From the NCBI GenBank assembly GCA_003972865.1, contig QOAX01000275.1, positions 1-11,412 on the forward strand: a stretch of DNA of 11,412 nucleotides. Direction: 5' to 3'. The notes beneath the pieces were generated by a model. That model saw only the letters and a program-made list of their open reading frames with translations, had not been told where the DNA came from and made no database searches. This document shows positions 1 to 6,784 of this stretch, piece after piece. The position numbers were made by a program, and so were the translations under genes. This DNA comes from Verrucomicrobiota bacterium. GTDB taxonomy: Bacteria; Verrucomicrobiota; Verrucomicrobiia; Limisphaerales; UBA1096. The stretch's first letter is position 1; each line of letters starts with the position of its first letter.

Positions 1-182
1 AAACTGCCGATGTCCCCTTGGCCAATCGCCCCCAGCACCGCGTCGCAGATTGCATGCATCAGCACGTCGGCGTCGGAGTGGCCGTCGAGCCCCTTGTCGT
101 GCCCGATCTCCACGCCGCCGAGCCAGAGCGGCCGCCCCTCCACGAGGCGATGCACATCGTACCCAATTCCGGTATGAACCAC
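1..182 (-). CDS. ispF: 2-C-methyl-D-erythritol 2,4-cyclodiphosphate synthase IspF, N-terminal part (cut by window edge)
   Basis: IspF cyclises CDP-methylerythritol 2-phosphate to the cyclodiphosphate in the cytosolic MEP pathway for isoprenoids. About 60 residues are visible; the rest lies left of the window. The protein opens MVHTGIGYDVHRLVEGRPL and continues to GHSDADVLMHAICDAVLGA. Residues D9, H11 and H43 match the family's metal ligands (Asp8, His10, His42 in E. coli), and H35-S36 is the conserved active-site pair. The start is a GTG at 182, chosen because family members begin a few residues before GYDVHR; it lies 17 bases after the stop of the rlmB-like gene on the same strand. No Shine-Dalgarno sequence is visible, but a perfect TATAAT lies six bases upstream (see the promoter entry). 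A TTGGCCAA motif (18-25) encodes part of AIGQGD. The family call is firm; only the gene's end is missing. Confidence 0.93.
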   Translation of the reverse strand, partial: MVHTGIGYDVHRLVEGRPLWLGGVEIGHDKGLDGHSDADVLMHAICDAVLGAIGQGDIGS

Positions 183-188
183 GCCCGG

Positions 189-216
189 ATTATAGTGAGC
201 TACTCCGCTTGGCCAA
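189..216 (-). promoter_or_regulatory. Possible leaderless promoter for ispF
   Basis: On the minus strand a perfect -10 hexamer TATAAT (194 to 189) is followed by six bases and then the ispF GTG at 182. That spacing would put the transcription start at or next to the start codon. Sixteen bases upstream is TTGGCC (216 to 211), a 4/6 match to TTGACA, which is part of the iterated CTTGGCCAAG palindrome at the end of the rlmB-like gene. This is sequence pattern only. Read-through from the upstream gene is the alternative. Confidence 0.4.
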
Positions 217-931
217 GGGCGAACATGGCAATGCCGGCAGCGACGGAGGCATTGAGCGAGTTGACACGGCCGCGCTGGGTGATGCCCACCACGTCGTCGG
301 CCATGTTGAGGATGAACTGGCCGACCGAACAGTCCTCACCGCCGATGACGAGCAGCAGTTTCCCCGGCTTGGCCGCGGCGACGGCCTGCAGCGATGATTT
401 GCCGGCCATGTCCAATGCGACAATGCGGTAGCCGGCCTCGGCGGCTTTGCGGGCGTAGCCGTTGGCGGAGTCGCTGCGGCAGATTTTCATGAACTCGGCC
501 GCGCCTGCGCTGACCTTGACCACCGACGGGTAAACCTCCGGCACACCCTTTTTCGGCAGACAAACGGAGGTGAAACCGAACACCTCGGCACTGCGCAGGA
601 TCGCGCCGACGTTGTGCGGATCCTCCACGTTGTCGAGCAGCAGCATGCGCGATGCGCCAAGCAGCTCATCGAATTCCGCGTACGGGTAGAGCGATGTCTT
701 GAGCACGACACCCTGGTGATCGCGGCTGCCGGAGAGCTGCATCAGGCGGCCCTTATCCGTCCACTCGATCTCGATGTTATTACGCTCCAAGACGCCGAGC
801 AATTTTTTGACACGCGTATTGTCGCGCATGCTCTCGTTGAGGTGGGCCGAGTACACGCGGCGCTTCCCCGCCCGCAACACCTCGAAGGCGGGGTTCAATC
901 CGTACACATGTTCTCGACTCGACTTGGCCAT
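200..931 (-). CDS. rlmB: SpoU-family RNA 2'-O-ribose methyltransferase (RlmB/TrmH-like)
   Basis: This 243-residue SAM-dependent SPOUT methyltransferase probably modifies 23S rRNA (Gm2251 if truly RlmB). The N-terminal substrate-binding part begins EHVYGLNPAFEVLRAGKR (residues 7-24), typical of RlmB rather than of the short TrmH. The knot domain shows motif 1, EDPHNVGAILRSAEVFG (103-119), with the catalytic-type R113; motif 2 near 192-200 (LLLVIGGED), with E199; and motif 3, QRGRVNSLNASVAAGIA (219-235), with the conserved S-L-N. Motif 2 is less canonical than the usual G-x-E-G-x-G, so the exact RNA target is uncertain. Start is ATG at 931 with no clear Shine-Dalgarno sequence; length suits the family. 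ispF begins 17 bases downstream, so the two are probably co-transcribed. The last codons (FALGQAE) are formed by a copy of the iterated palindrome. The symbol is by family resemblance. Confidence 0.85.
   Translation of the reverse strand: MAKSSREHVYGLNPAFEVLRAGKRRVYSAHLNESMRDNTRVKKLLGVLERNNIEIEWTDKGRLMQLSGSRDHQGVVLKTSLYPYAEFDELLGASRMLLLDNVEDPHNVGAILRSAEVFGFTSVCLPKKGVPEVYPSVVKVSAGAAEFMKICRSDSANGYARKAAEAGYRIVALDMAGKSSLQAVAAAKPGKLLLVIGGEDCSVGQFILNMADDVVGITQRGRVNSLNASVAAGIAMFALGQAE
208..217. repeat. Iterated palindrome CTTGGCCAAG, copy 1
   Basis: Exact 10-base copy. It overlaps the last codons of the rlmB-like gene, read as LGQAE, and extends on the coding strand to CTTGGCCAAGCGGA. It sits 26 bases ahead of the ispF start. 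Confidence 0.9.
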
Positions 932-962
932 CAGCGCAGCGGCAACTTACGACACGCTTCAA

Positions 963-1017
963 GCGAAACCAAGTTCGGTCGCGGTGCACTTTTGGCTTTT
1001 GAGCGGCTTGGTTTCGC
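963..1017. repeat. Perfect 11-base inverted repeat in a divergent intergenic region
   Basis: GCGAAACCAAG (963-973) is matched exactly by its reverse complement CTTGGTTTCGC (1007-1017), with a 33-base spacer. The pair lies in the 105-base gap between the divergent rlmB-like and PPOX genes. The left arm overlaps CGCTT-C-AAGCG (955-965), which resembles the iterated palindrome without its GGCC core. It could be an operator pair, a hairpin or a decayed repeat; function unknown. Confidence 0.6.
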
Positions 1018-1023
1018 CGTTGA

Positions 1024-1033
1024 CTTGGCCAAG
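1024..1033. repeat. Iterated palindrome CTTGGCCAAG, copy 2
   Basis: Exact copy ending three bases before the ATG of the PPOX-like gene. It occupies the place where a ribosome-binding site would be expected and reads CTTGGCCAAGCGGATG into the start codon. Confidence 0.9.
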
Positions 1034-1036
1034 CGG

Positions 1037-1609
1037 ATGAGCAGCGACGAACTCCAAAATATTCTTGAACAAACCTGGAGCGGCTTGACCAAGGCGGCCG
1101 GCCAAGCGGATCACCCGTGGCGGCTGCCAGCGCTGGGCACCCAGGGGCTCAACGGTCCCGACGTCCGCACGATGGTGTTGCGCTCGGTCGATGCGACGAC
1201 TCGCCAACTCACCGCACAAACCGACATTCGCTCGGCGAAGGTTCCCGGTTTCCGCAAAGACCCGCGGGTGGCTTGGCATTTTTTTGATCCGCAAACCAGG
1301 ATCCAGGTGCGCGCCAACGGGAGGGTTGCCGTTCATCACGACGACGAAGTCACCCACGCCGCCTGGGCCGCTGTGCCCGAGGCCAACAAGCGCAATTACG
1401 CCACGTCAAGCGCACCCGGCTCGCCAGTCGACGACCTTTCGCCTGGCCAAGCTCAAGCCGCCGGCGACGCTGCCGCCTATGCGAATTTCGCCGTGCTCAG
1501 CTCCGAAATCACGTTCATCGACTGGCTGCAGCTTGACGATGAACAGCATCGGCGCGCACAGTTCACGTGGACCGGCAGCGACTGGCACGGCACGTGGATG
1601 GTACCTTGA
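1037..1609 (+). CDS. Pyridoxamine 5'-phosphate oxidase-like FMN-binding protein (Alr4036-type)
   Basis: This 190-residue protein resembles the split-barrel PNPOx/FMN-binding proteins of the Alr4036 group. It shows an N-terminal helix with a conserved Trp (ILEQTWSGL), the strand VRTMVLRSV (43-51), the FMN-site segment QTDIRSAKV (61-69), QIRVRANG-like RIQVRANGRV just after it, and a C-terminal part with DWLQLDDEQHRRAQFTW. The last resembles the substrate/FMN segment of PNPOx (x-WLQL-x-HRR), so oxidation of pyridoxine phosphate is possible but not proven; many relatives have no known substrate. I chose ATG 1037 because the open frame upstream (from 614) only mirrors the rlmB-like gene. There is no Shine-Dalgarno sequence; the leader holds a copy of the iterated palindrome. 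It is divergent from rlmB and 48 bases upstream of cysE on the same strand, so the two may be co-transcribed. Confidence 0.75.
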   Translation: MSSDELQNILEQTWSGLTKAAGQADHPWRLPALGTQGLNGPDVRTMVLRSVDATTRQLTAQTDIRSAKVPGFRKDPRVAWHFFDPQTRIQVRANGRVAVHHDDEVTHAAWAAVPEANKRNYATSSAPGSPVDDLSPGQAQAAGDAAAYANFAVLSSEITFIDWLQLDDEQHRRAQFTWTGSDWHGTWMVP

Positions 1610-1657
1610 CGACTGGCGGTTTCTTGCCATTTCGGTGGATTAGCCGATACTCCCGGC

Positions 1658-2557
1658 GTGAGTGAAAGCATCACCCAGTTGACCAATGACCTGATCGCCT
1701 CCTACGCGAAAGTGGGCGGCATCAACCATTTGGACGGCGGCAACCTGCCATCCAAGTTCGCCATCGCGTCGATCACCACCGACCTGCTGCGGCTGCTGCT
1801 GCCCGGTTTTTTCGATGAAAAACCGATTCAAACTTCCGAGTTAAAGGTCGAGATTTCCATGCTGATGGACAGCGTCAGCGGTCGACTCGAGGACGAGATC
1901 ACCAAGAGCATCGAGTACAAGCCGCCCGGCGACAGTGCGGCCAAGCCGAGACAGTTGGCCCGCGAACTCACGGCCGAGTTCCTTGGCAGCTTACCCGCCA
2001 TCCGCGAAAGGCTCCGGACCGACGTCGAGGCGGCCTACGCCGGCGATCCCGCCGCGGTCAGCCACGAGGAGATCGTGGTGGCTTATCCGTTCATCGAGAC
2101 GATCGCCGTGCAGCGCATGGCGCATCAGCTTTACCGGCGTGGCGTAGCGCTCATCCCACGGATTATGAGCGAGTGGGCGCACGGCCGAACCGGCATCGAC
2201 CTCCACCCCGGCGCCGAGATCGGCTCACACTTTTTCATCGACCACGGCACCGGCACGGTCGTGGGCGAGACCACCCAAATCGGGGATCACGTGAAGATTT
2301 ATCACGGCGTCACGCTGGGCGCGAAGTCCACCTCACGCGTCGAGGAATTGCGCGGAGCCAAGCGGCATCCCACCATCGAGGACAATGTCACGATTTATCC
2401 GGGCGCAACCATCCTCGGTGGCGAAACCGTCATCGGCGCGAACAGCACGGTGGGCGGCAACGTGTTCCTCATCCACACCGTGCCGGCCAACTCCCTCGTC
2501 ATCGCAGAGGACGTCAGCGTCAAGGTGATGAAAAAGGCTGACAACTACGAGATCTGA
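1658..2557 (+). CDS. cysE: Serine O-acetyltransferase
   Basis: The enzyme transfers acetyl from acetyl-CoA to serine, the first step of cysteine synthesis in the cytosol. Its 299 residues comprise a helical N-terminal domain (about 1-175) and a left-handed beta-helix of hexapeptide repeats (about 178-285). D181 (in DLHPGAEIG) and H196 (in DHGTGTVVGET) have the same 15-residue spacing as the catalytic Asp143/His158 of E. coli CysE. YHGVTLGA (215-222) and RHPTIEDNV (236-244) are also typical. The protein ends in isoleucine (NYEI), the residue that in other SATs inserts into the CysK active site, so a cysteine synthase complex is plausible. The N-terminal domain is longer than in E. coli, as in the long SATs of other phyla. 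The start is GTG 1658, with no visible Shine-Dalgarno sequence. The stop lies 17 bases from the convergent DUF6807 gene. Confidence 0.93.
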   Translation: MSESITQLTNDLIASYAKVGGINHLDGGNLPSKFAIASITTDLLRLLLPGFFDEKPIQTSELKVEISMLMDSVSGRLEDEITKSIEYKPPGDSAAKPRQLARELTAEFLGSLPAIRERLRTDVEAAYAGDPAAVSHEEIVVAYPFIETIAVQRMAHQLYRRGVALIPRIMSEWAHGRTGIDLHPGAEIGSHFFIDHGTGTVVGETTQIGDHVKIYHGVTLGAKSTSRVEELRGAKRHPTIEDNVTIYPGATILGGETVIGANSTVGGNVFLIHTVPANSLVIAEDVSVKVMKKADNYEI

Positions 2558-2564
2558 ACCCGCG

Positions 2565-2574
2565 CTTGGCCAAG
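2565..2574. repeat. Iterated palindrome CTTGGCCAAG, copy 3
   Basis: Exact copy, within the 12-base palindrome GCTTGGCCAAGC. It fills most of the 17-base gap between the convergent stops of cysE and the DUF6807 gene. It could form a small stem but has no T-tract, so I do not call it a terminator. Confidence 0.9.
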
Positions 2575-3579
2575 CTACTTGTTCCCCGTTTGCTCCGCTG
2601 TCCTGGCCTTGTAGACGGCGACGGCCTCGACCCACTTGGCGTATGAGCCGGCGATGTCAGCGGCTTGGACGTCGCCCTCGTGGAAAAGGATGCCGTAGCG
2701 GAACTGCTGCTGTTCGCCCTTGTTAAGCTTGAAGTCGCCCACGCCCTTTTTCTTGCCCTCGAAGTTGTGGATGCCGAACGGGTTGGCGGCGACCAGGCCG
2801 TAGTCCCGGGCGTGCCACCAAGTCGGGTGGCGCAAATTATCCGGGTGATCAAAGATGGCGACACCGACCGTGTGGCCGTCGATCTTGCCCCAGTAGTCCA
2901 CCCACTTGGCGCGCTTGCCCCAGAGTTCCTTGTCCTTGTGACCGGCACTGTTGAGCGCATGGCCGTTGGCAGTGGTGACACCCTTGCCATTGGACAGGCG
3001 CAGGTTCGGATGCGTACGGATGCCCATGCTGCCCTCCTTGGTGTCGCCAAAAGTCACGTCGCCTTCCGATGCAAAGACGGTCACAGTGTACGACACGAAT
3101 GTGCCACCGAACGCCTTGTAAAAACTGATCGATGTCCGATCGGTGCAGATGACCTTGCCATCCGGGCCGACCCAGCTGTTTTTCGAGACGATCGAGCCGC
3201 GGCGACCGCCCTTGGCGCGAACCAGCTCGGCCGGGATGATCTTCCCCGTGTTTTTGGCGTTGTGCCAAAAACTGATGCCATTGACCTCGCCGTGCGTGAA
3301 CCAAAGCGACGCATGGTGCACGTGATCCTTCGCTTCGCCTTCGACCTCCTTGAACGGGTAATTGCGCGTCATGCCGACGCCGTGCGGGCCAATGACCGGG
3401 TAAAGCACCGGTTTGTTATATCCCGTGGGGATGTATTCGGTGAACAACCTGCCATCAATCTCGACGCGATAGTTGTCGCCGTTTTTCTTGATGGTGAATG
3501 GCCCTTCCTCGGCGGCGTTGAGCGCTTGGCCAAGCGTCAAAAGCCCTGCCACCACTGACAATACGATACGTGAGTTCAT
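2575..3579 (-). CDS. Secreted DUF6807 (PmoA-like) family protein
   Basis: This 334-residue exported protein of unknown biochemical role belongs, by my reading, to the family once labelled 'methane oxygenase PmoA' and now DUF6807, common in Planctomycetes and Verrucomicrobia. It begins with a Sec signal peptide (MNSRIVLSVVAGLLTLGQALNA, cleavage near residue 22). The mature part has a His-rich centre: H66 (IGPHGVGMTR), KDHVHHASLW (84-93) and H96 (FTHGEVNG). A second cluster towards the C-terminus is FDHPDNLRHPTWWHARDYG, followed by NPFG. These could bind metal or carbohydrate; no activity is proven. ATG 3579 is chosen because it opens the signal peptide; the frame stays open to 3846 but that extension is not convincing and would cover the divergent gene. 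The signal peptide carries a copy of the iterated palindrome (LGQAL). Only a weak AGG precedes the start. Confidence 0.8.
   Translation of the reverse strand: MNSRIVLSVVAGLLTLGQALNAAEEGPFTIKKNGDNYRVEIDGRLFTEYIPTGYNKPVLYPVIGPHGVGMTRNYPFKEVEGEAKDHVHHASLWFTHGEVNGISFWHNAKNTGKIIPAELVRAKGGRRGSIVSKNSWVGPDGKVICTDRTSISFYKAFGGTFVSYTVTVFASEGDVTFGDTKEGSMGIRTHPNLRLSNGKGVTTANGHALNSAGHKDKELWGKRAKWVDYWGKIDGHTVGVAIFDHPDNLRHPTWWHARDYGLVAANPFGIHNFEGKKKGVGDFKLNKGEQQQFRYGILFHEGDVQAADIAGSYAKWVEAVAVYKARTAEQTGNK
3525..3534. repeat. Iterated palindrome CTTGGCCAAG, copy 4
   Basis: Exact copy with flanks giving the full 14-base CGCTTGGCCAAGCG (3523-3536). It lies in the signal-peptide codons of the DUF6807 gene, read LGQAL. 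Confidence 0.9.
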
Positions 3580-3630
3580 CGCGGGGAACCTAGGTTTGGG
3601 GCTTGATTTGGTCAACAGAAAAGGGAGCGA

Positions 3631-3639
3631 TTGGCCAAG
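3631..3639. repeat. Iterated palindrome, 9-base variant TTGGCCAAG
   Basis: A 9/10 copy (A in place of the first C) in the 82-base divergent gap between the DUF6807 and DUF4149-like genes. I see no convincing promoter hexamers in that gap. Confidence 0.8.
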
Positions 3640-3661
3640 TCGAGGGCAAACCAACCTTGGC

Positions 3662-4273
3662 ATGGCGCAATCGGTCCCGTTACACTGCGGCGTGCCGGGA
3701 TTCCTGAGATTCGTGGGTCTGTTCAACGCCGCCGTGTGGGTGGGCGGGTCGATCTTCTTTTCGTTTCTCGCCGCCCCGGTGTTTTTCACCGCCGAAGTGA
3801 CTGACTTCACCCCGCCGCCCAACAACGGCCTGGTCGCACAAGCCATGCTGGGCCGCTACTTCATGCTGCACTACCTCTGCGGAACGATCGCCTCGCTGCA
3901 CCTGCTGGTCGAGTGGCTGTACAGCGGAGGAGGATTCCCCAGGTGTGCCATTGCCGTCGTTTGCGTGCTGCTTGGCCTCGCGCTGATCAGTGGCAAATTC
4001 ATCAGCCCGGAACTCAGTGCTTTGCATCAACAGAAGTATCAATTCAAGCTAAAGAGCGAAGGCGAGCGGCAGATGATCGAGAAGGCCGAATACGAGCAGA
4101 GTGTCGTTGAGGATGCCAAATGGAAGTTTGACGTGTGGCATGGCGTGTCGCAGGTCATCAACCTCGCCATGATGATCCTTTTGACTTGGCGGTTTTGGCG
4201 CCTGACCCAACGCAACGGGCAGGACGGCTTAAGCACTTTCGGCCAACGAAAACGAAACCTCTTCGCCAAATAA
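3662..4273 (+). CDS. Small integral membrane protein, DUF4149-like
   Basis: This 203-residue membrane protein probably belongs to DUF4149, a family of unknown function related to TMEM205. The first helix, about residues 14-37, contains the typical AAVWVGGSIFFSFLAAPVFF. Further helices lie at about 66-87 (YFMLHYLCG start), 94-113 (ending SGKFISPEL) and 162-180. Between the third and fourth helices is a charged, helix-forming loop (QQKYQFKLKSEGE to EYEQS, about 123-146), with a conserved-looking WHGVSQVINL before the last helix. ATG 3662 is chosen because it lies just ahead of the first helix and outside the divergent DUF6807 gene; the open frame back to 3473 overlaps that gene. No Shine-Dalgarno sequence is visible. 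It converges on the response-regulator gene with 25 bases between stops. The substrate or partner is unknown. Confidence 0.65.
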   Translation: MAQSVPLHCGVPGFLRFVGLFNAAVWVGGSIFFSFLAAPVFFTAEVTDFTPPPNNGLVAQAMLGRYFMLHYLCGTIASLHLLVEWLYSGGGFPRCAIAVVCVLLGLALISGKFISPELSALHQQKYQFKLKSEGERQMIEKAEYEQSVVEDAKWKFDVWHGVSQVINLAMMILLTWRFWRLTQRNGQDGLSTFGQRKRNLFAK

Positions 4274-4298
4274 CGGTTGCGGGTTCGCCGCGGAACAC

Positions 4299-5750
4299 CT
4301 ACTCGACTGAAACGGCCTGCTTGATGCCGAACTTCTCGATGCGTTTGCGCAGCGTGGCACGCGTGATGCCCAGCAGCCTGGCCGCCCGCACCTGGTTGCC
4401 GTTGGTTTCGCGCAACGCGTGGGCAATCAGTTCGCGCTCCACCGCCGGTAGCACGGCCAGGTCTGACTGTTCCTTGGCCCAGTGAAACAACGTCGCGGCG
4501 ACAGTGCCGATGTCATTGGCAGTGGCTGACGGCAGCTCCGCTTGGCCAAGCGCCTGGCTTGTGCCGGCCGGGCCACTGCCTCCCGGTCGGATATCCGTCG
4601 GCAGGTCGTCGGCACGGATCGCCTCGCCCTTGGACATGACGATCGTGCGTCGAATGACGTTCTCCAACTCACGCACGTTGCCGGGCCAATCGTGTCGCAC
4701 AAGCAGCTCCTGCGCGTCCTCGAGGATCGACTTGGGCTTACGTTCCTCGGCGCTGGCGATGGTCTTGAGGAAATAATCAATCAACAGCGGGATATCCTCC
4801 CGGCGTTCACGCAGCGTTGGCAGACTCACGCGCACGACGTTGAGCCGGTAAAAGAGATCTTCGCGAAATTCCTTTGAAGCAACCGCTTCATCGAGCTGCT
4901 TGTTTGTCGCAGCAATGATCCGCACGTCCACCACGATCGGCTTGTTGCCGCCGACGCGCTCGATGGTGCCGTTCTGTAGCACACGCAAAATCTTGGCCTG
5001 CGTGGGCAGCGTCATGTCGCCGACCTCGTCGAGAAACAGCGTCCCCTTGTCGCACTGCTCGAACTTGCCGATGCGTTGCGAACTCGCCCCGGTGAACGAG
5101 CCCTTTTCGTGGCCGAACAACTCGCTCTCGAGCAGGCTCTCCGGGATCGCTGCGCAGTTGATCGGCAGATACGATTTATCGTTGCGCTGGCTGTTTTGGT
5201 AGATGGCGCGAGCAACCAGTTCCTTGCCGGTGCCGCTCTCGCCGGTGATCAGCGCCGTGGCATCCGAGCCGGCCAGTTGGCCGATCATCTTGAACACCTC
5301 CTGCATCGGCTGGCTGCGGCCGACAATGCCCAAGTCGTAATCCTCCGACTCGAGCAGCGGCTCGCACGCGACAACCTGTTTCATGTCGCGAGCCGCCTTG
5401 AGTGCGTCGGCGACGATCTGCTTGAGCTTGGGCACGTCAAACGGCTTGAGCAGATAGTCGTATGCACCGAGTTTCATCGCCTCGATCGCGGTCTGCGTCG
5501 TGCCAAATGCGGTCATCATGATCACCGGCAGCTTAGCGTCGTCCTGCCGGATGCGCCGCAGCGTCTCCAGCCCGGTGATGCCGCCCATGCGAACGTCCAT
5601 CAGCACGAGATCCGGCTGAAAACTTTTGATAACCTCAAGCCCCTCCTCGCCGCTGGCGGCGGTTTCGAGGTCGAGATCGGGCGATTCAAAAATGCGCTTG
5701 AACGAGTAGCGCACATCATCCTCGTCATCGATGAGCAAAAGTTTGTCCAT
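4299..5750 (-). CDS. NtrC-family sigma-54-dependent response regulator
   Basis: A cytosolic transcription activator of 483 residues. The receiver domain (about 1-118) has the acidic pair in LIDDEDD, phospho-acceptor D52 (LVLMDVRM), T80 and K102 (LLKP). The AAA+ domain (about 140-370) has Walker A GESGTGKE (170-177), the sigma-54 contact loop as GSFTGA (217-222) instead of GAFTGA, Walker B GTLFLDEVGD (236-245) and DLFYRLNV. A Fis-type helix-turn-helix ends the protein (RAARLLGITRATLRKRI). Start: ATG 5750 has GAGGG nine bases upstream; the in-frame GTG at 5756 would give two more residues, but only three bases after GAGGG. No histidine kinase lies nearby, so its signal and targets cannot be read from this window. 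A copy of the iterated palindrome encodes LGQAE in the linker between the AAA+ and DNA-binding domains. Confidence 0.95.
   Translation of the reverse strand: MDKLLLIDDEDDVRYSFKRIFESPDLDLETAASGEEGLEVIKSFQPDLVLMDVRMGGITGLETLRRIRQDDAKLPVIMMTAFGTTQTAIEAMKLGAYDYLLKPFDVPKLKQIVADALKAARDMKQVVACEPLLESEDYDLGIVGRSQPMQEVFKMIGQLAGSDATALITGESGTGKELVARAIYQNSQRNDKSYLPINCAAIPESLLESELFGHEKGSFTGASSQRIGKFEQCDKGTLFLDEVGDMTLPTQAKILRVLQNGTIERVGGNKPIVVDVRIIAATNKQLDEAVASKEFREDLFYRLNVVRVSLPTLRERREDIPLLIDYFLKTIASAEERKPKSILEDAQELLVRHDWPGNVRELENVIRRTIVMSKGEAIRADDLPTDIRPGGSGPAGTSQALGQAELPSATANDIGTVAATLFHWAKEQSDLAVLPAVERELIAHALRETNGNQVRAARLLGITRATLRKRIEKFGIKQAVSVE
4541..4550. repeat. Iterated palindrome CTTGGCCAAG, copy 5
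   Basis: Exact copy with the full 14-base CGCTTGGCCAAGCG (4539-4552). It lies in the interdomain linker codons of the response regulator, read LGQAE. Confidence 0.9.
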
Positions 5751-5759
5751 TGCCACGTG

Positions 5760-5764
5760 CCCTC
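5760..5764 (-). promoter_or_regulatory. Ribosome-binding site GAGGG of the response-regulator gene
   Basis: GAGGG on the minus strand lies nine bases before ATG 5750. It is the only clear Shine-Dalgarno sequence in the window, and it favours this ATG over the GTG at 5756. Confidence 0.6.
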
Positions 5765-5776
5765 ACAGGCTTGCGC

Positions 5777-5805
5777 AGCATAGGCGGCCGGGCCGGTTTT
5801 CACAA
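5777..5805 (-). promoter_or_regulatory. Weak sigma-70-like promoter for the response-regulator gene
   Basis: TTGTGA (5805 to 5800) and TATGCT (5782 to 5777) are separated by 17 bases, each matching the consensus at four of six positions. The site lies in the divergent gap and would give a leader of about 20 bases including the GAGGG. Only the spacing and partial matches support it. Confidence 0.3.
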
Positions 5806-5863
5806 TGCCAAGAAAAAAGTCGCCTTGGCCAGGCGCGAAAACTACGCTCCGGTCAGTTCGTTC

Positions 5864-6784
5864 ATGAATATGAAACAATTGACCCGCCGCAAGTTTTTAG
5901 CCGCAACCGCCGCTGCAACCGCAACCGCCGCCGTGCCCGGCCAAGCGCTTGGCCGCAAGCCCAAACAGGAAATCATCGACCTGCATCAGCACACCAATTA
6001 CAGCGGCCGAAACGACGAACGCATGCTTGGCCACCAACGCGCGCTGGGCGTGAAGTGGACCGTGCTGCTCCCGGCCGGCCGCCTGTACGGACTCGCCGCC
6101 AACTGCGGCGGCAACAAGTCAGTCCGCAGGATCGCCGTCAAAAACCCGCGCAACTACGTCCACTTCGCCAACGAGATCGCCGACCACCCCGAGTGCATCG
6201 CGACGATCGAGTCGTTTTTGAAAAAAGGCGCAGTCGGTATTGGTGAACAGAAGTTCAAGGTCGAGTGCGACTCAAAACACATCCAGCGCATCGCCGAGTT
6301 GGCGCAGGAATACGACGTGCCGGTGCTGATGCATTTCGAGCACGGCAACTACAACACCGGCATCGAGCGGTTCCACACCATCCTCGAGAAATTCCCCAAG
6401 GTGAACTTCATCGGCCACGCGCAAACTTGGTGGGGCAACATCGACAAGAACCACAACCAGACGGTCATGTACCCCAAGGGCAAAGTCACGCCGTCCGGCA
6501 TCAGCGATCGGCTGCTCAGCGACTATCCGAACATGTTCGGTGACATGTCGGCCGGCTCCGGGCAAAACGCACTCATCCGCGACGAGGCGCAAGCGGTCGA
6601 GTTCATCAAGCGGCACCAGGATAAGTTGCTTTTCGGCAGCGACTGCAACGACATCATTGGGCGCGGGCCAAGCTGCATCGGCGCACGGACGATTGGCATC
6701 ATCCGCCGGCTGATCCCGCACACGAAAATCCAGGACAAGCTTTTCAGCGGCAACATCCGTCGCATCGTCCGCATCCCAAAATAA
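5864..6784 (+). CDS. Tat-exported metal-dependent hydrolase, amidohydrolase-2 family
   Basis: A 306-residue TIM-barrel hydrolase predicted to act outside the cytoplasm. It starts MNMKQLTRRKFLAATAAAT, a twin-arginine signal (TRRKFL) with an Ala-rich core ending near PGQALG. The mature part has the metal signature of the superfamily: HxH in IIDLHQHTNYSG, then GIGEQKF, the His in VLMHFEHGN, the His in NFIGHAQTWWG, and the Asp in LLFGSDCNDI. The set looks complete, so it is probably active; relatives include decarboxylases and lactonases, and the substrate is unknown. Two in-frame ATGs (5864, 5870) are equally possible; neither has a Shine-Dalgarno sequence. The frame is open back to 5750, but that would overlap the divergent regulator gene. 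The 113-base divergent gap holds a near copy of the palindrome (CCTTGGCCAGG, from 5823). Confidence 0.85.
   Translation: MNMKQLTRRKFLAATAAATATAAVPGQALGRKPKQEIIDLHQHTNYSGRNDERMLGHQRALGVKWTVLLPAGRLYGLAANCGGNKSVRRIAVKNPRNYVHFANEIADHPECIATIESFLKKGAVGIGEQKFKVECDSKHIQRIAELAQEYDVPVLMHFEHGNYNTGIERFHTILEKFPKVNFIGHAQTWWGNIDKNHNQTVMYPKGKVTPSGISDRLLSDYPNMFGDMSAGSGQNALIRDEAQAVEFIKRHQDKLLFGSDCNDIIGRGPSCIGARTIGIIRRLIPHTKIQDKLFSGNIRRIVRIPK
5938..5955. repeat. 18-base perfect palindrome built from two half-sites of the iterated motif
   Basis: CGGCCAAGCGCTTGGCCG is perfectly self-complementary. It consists of GGCCAAG and CTTGGCC, the two halves of the iterated motif in inside-out order. It lies in the Tat signal-peptide region of the amidohydrolase (PGQALGR). 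Confidence 0.8.

Noticed and set aside
614..1036. Upstream extension of the PPOX-like frame to ATG 614
   Set aside because: It runs antisense through the rlmB-like gene and has no family resemblance; ATG 1037 gives the expected protein.
2575..3579. Methane monooxygenase subunit (PmoA)
   Set aside because: The protein is a soluble, secreted, His-rich protein without the membrane helices of particulate methane monooxygenase; the old family name is misleading.
3473..3661. Upstream extension of the DUF4149-like frame
   Set aside because: It overlaps the DUF6807 gene antisense and adds no recognisable segment; ATG 3662 sits just before the first helix.
3580..3846. Upstream extension of the DUF6807 frame
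   Set aside because: The extra residues precede a clear signal peptide and would overlap the divergent membrane-protein gene.
5750..5863. Upstream extension of the amidohydrolase frame
   Set aside because: The twin-arginine motif must lie near the N-terminus; the extension would bury it and overlaps the start of the regulator gene.
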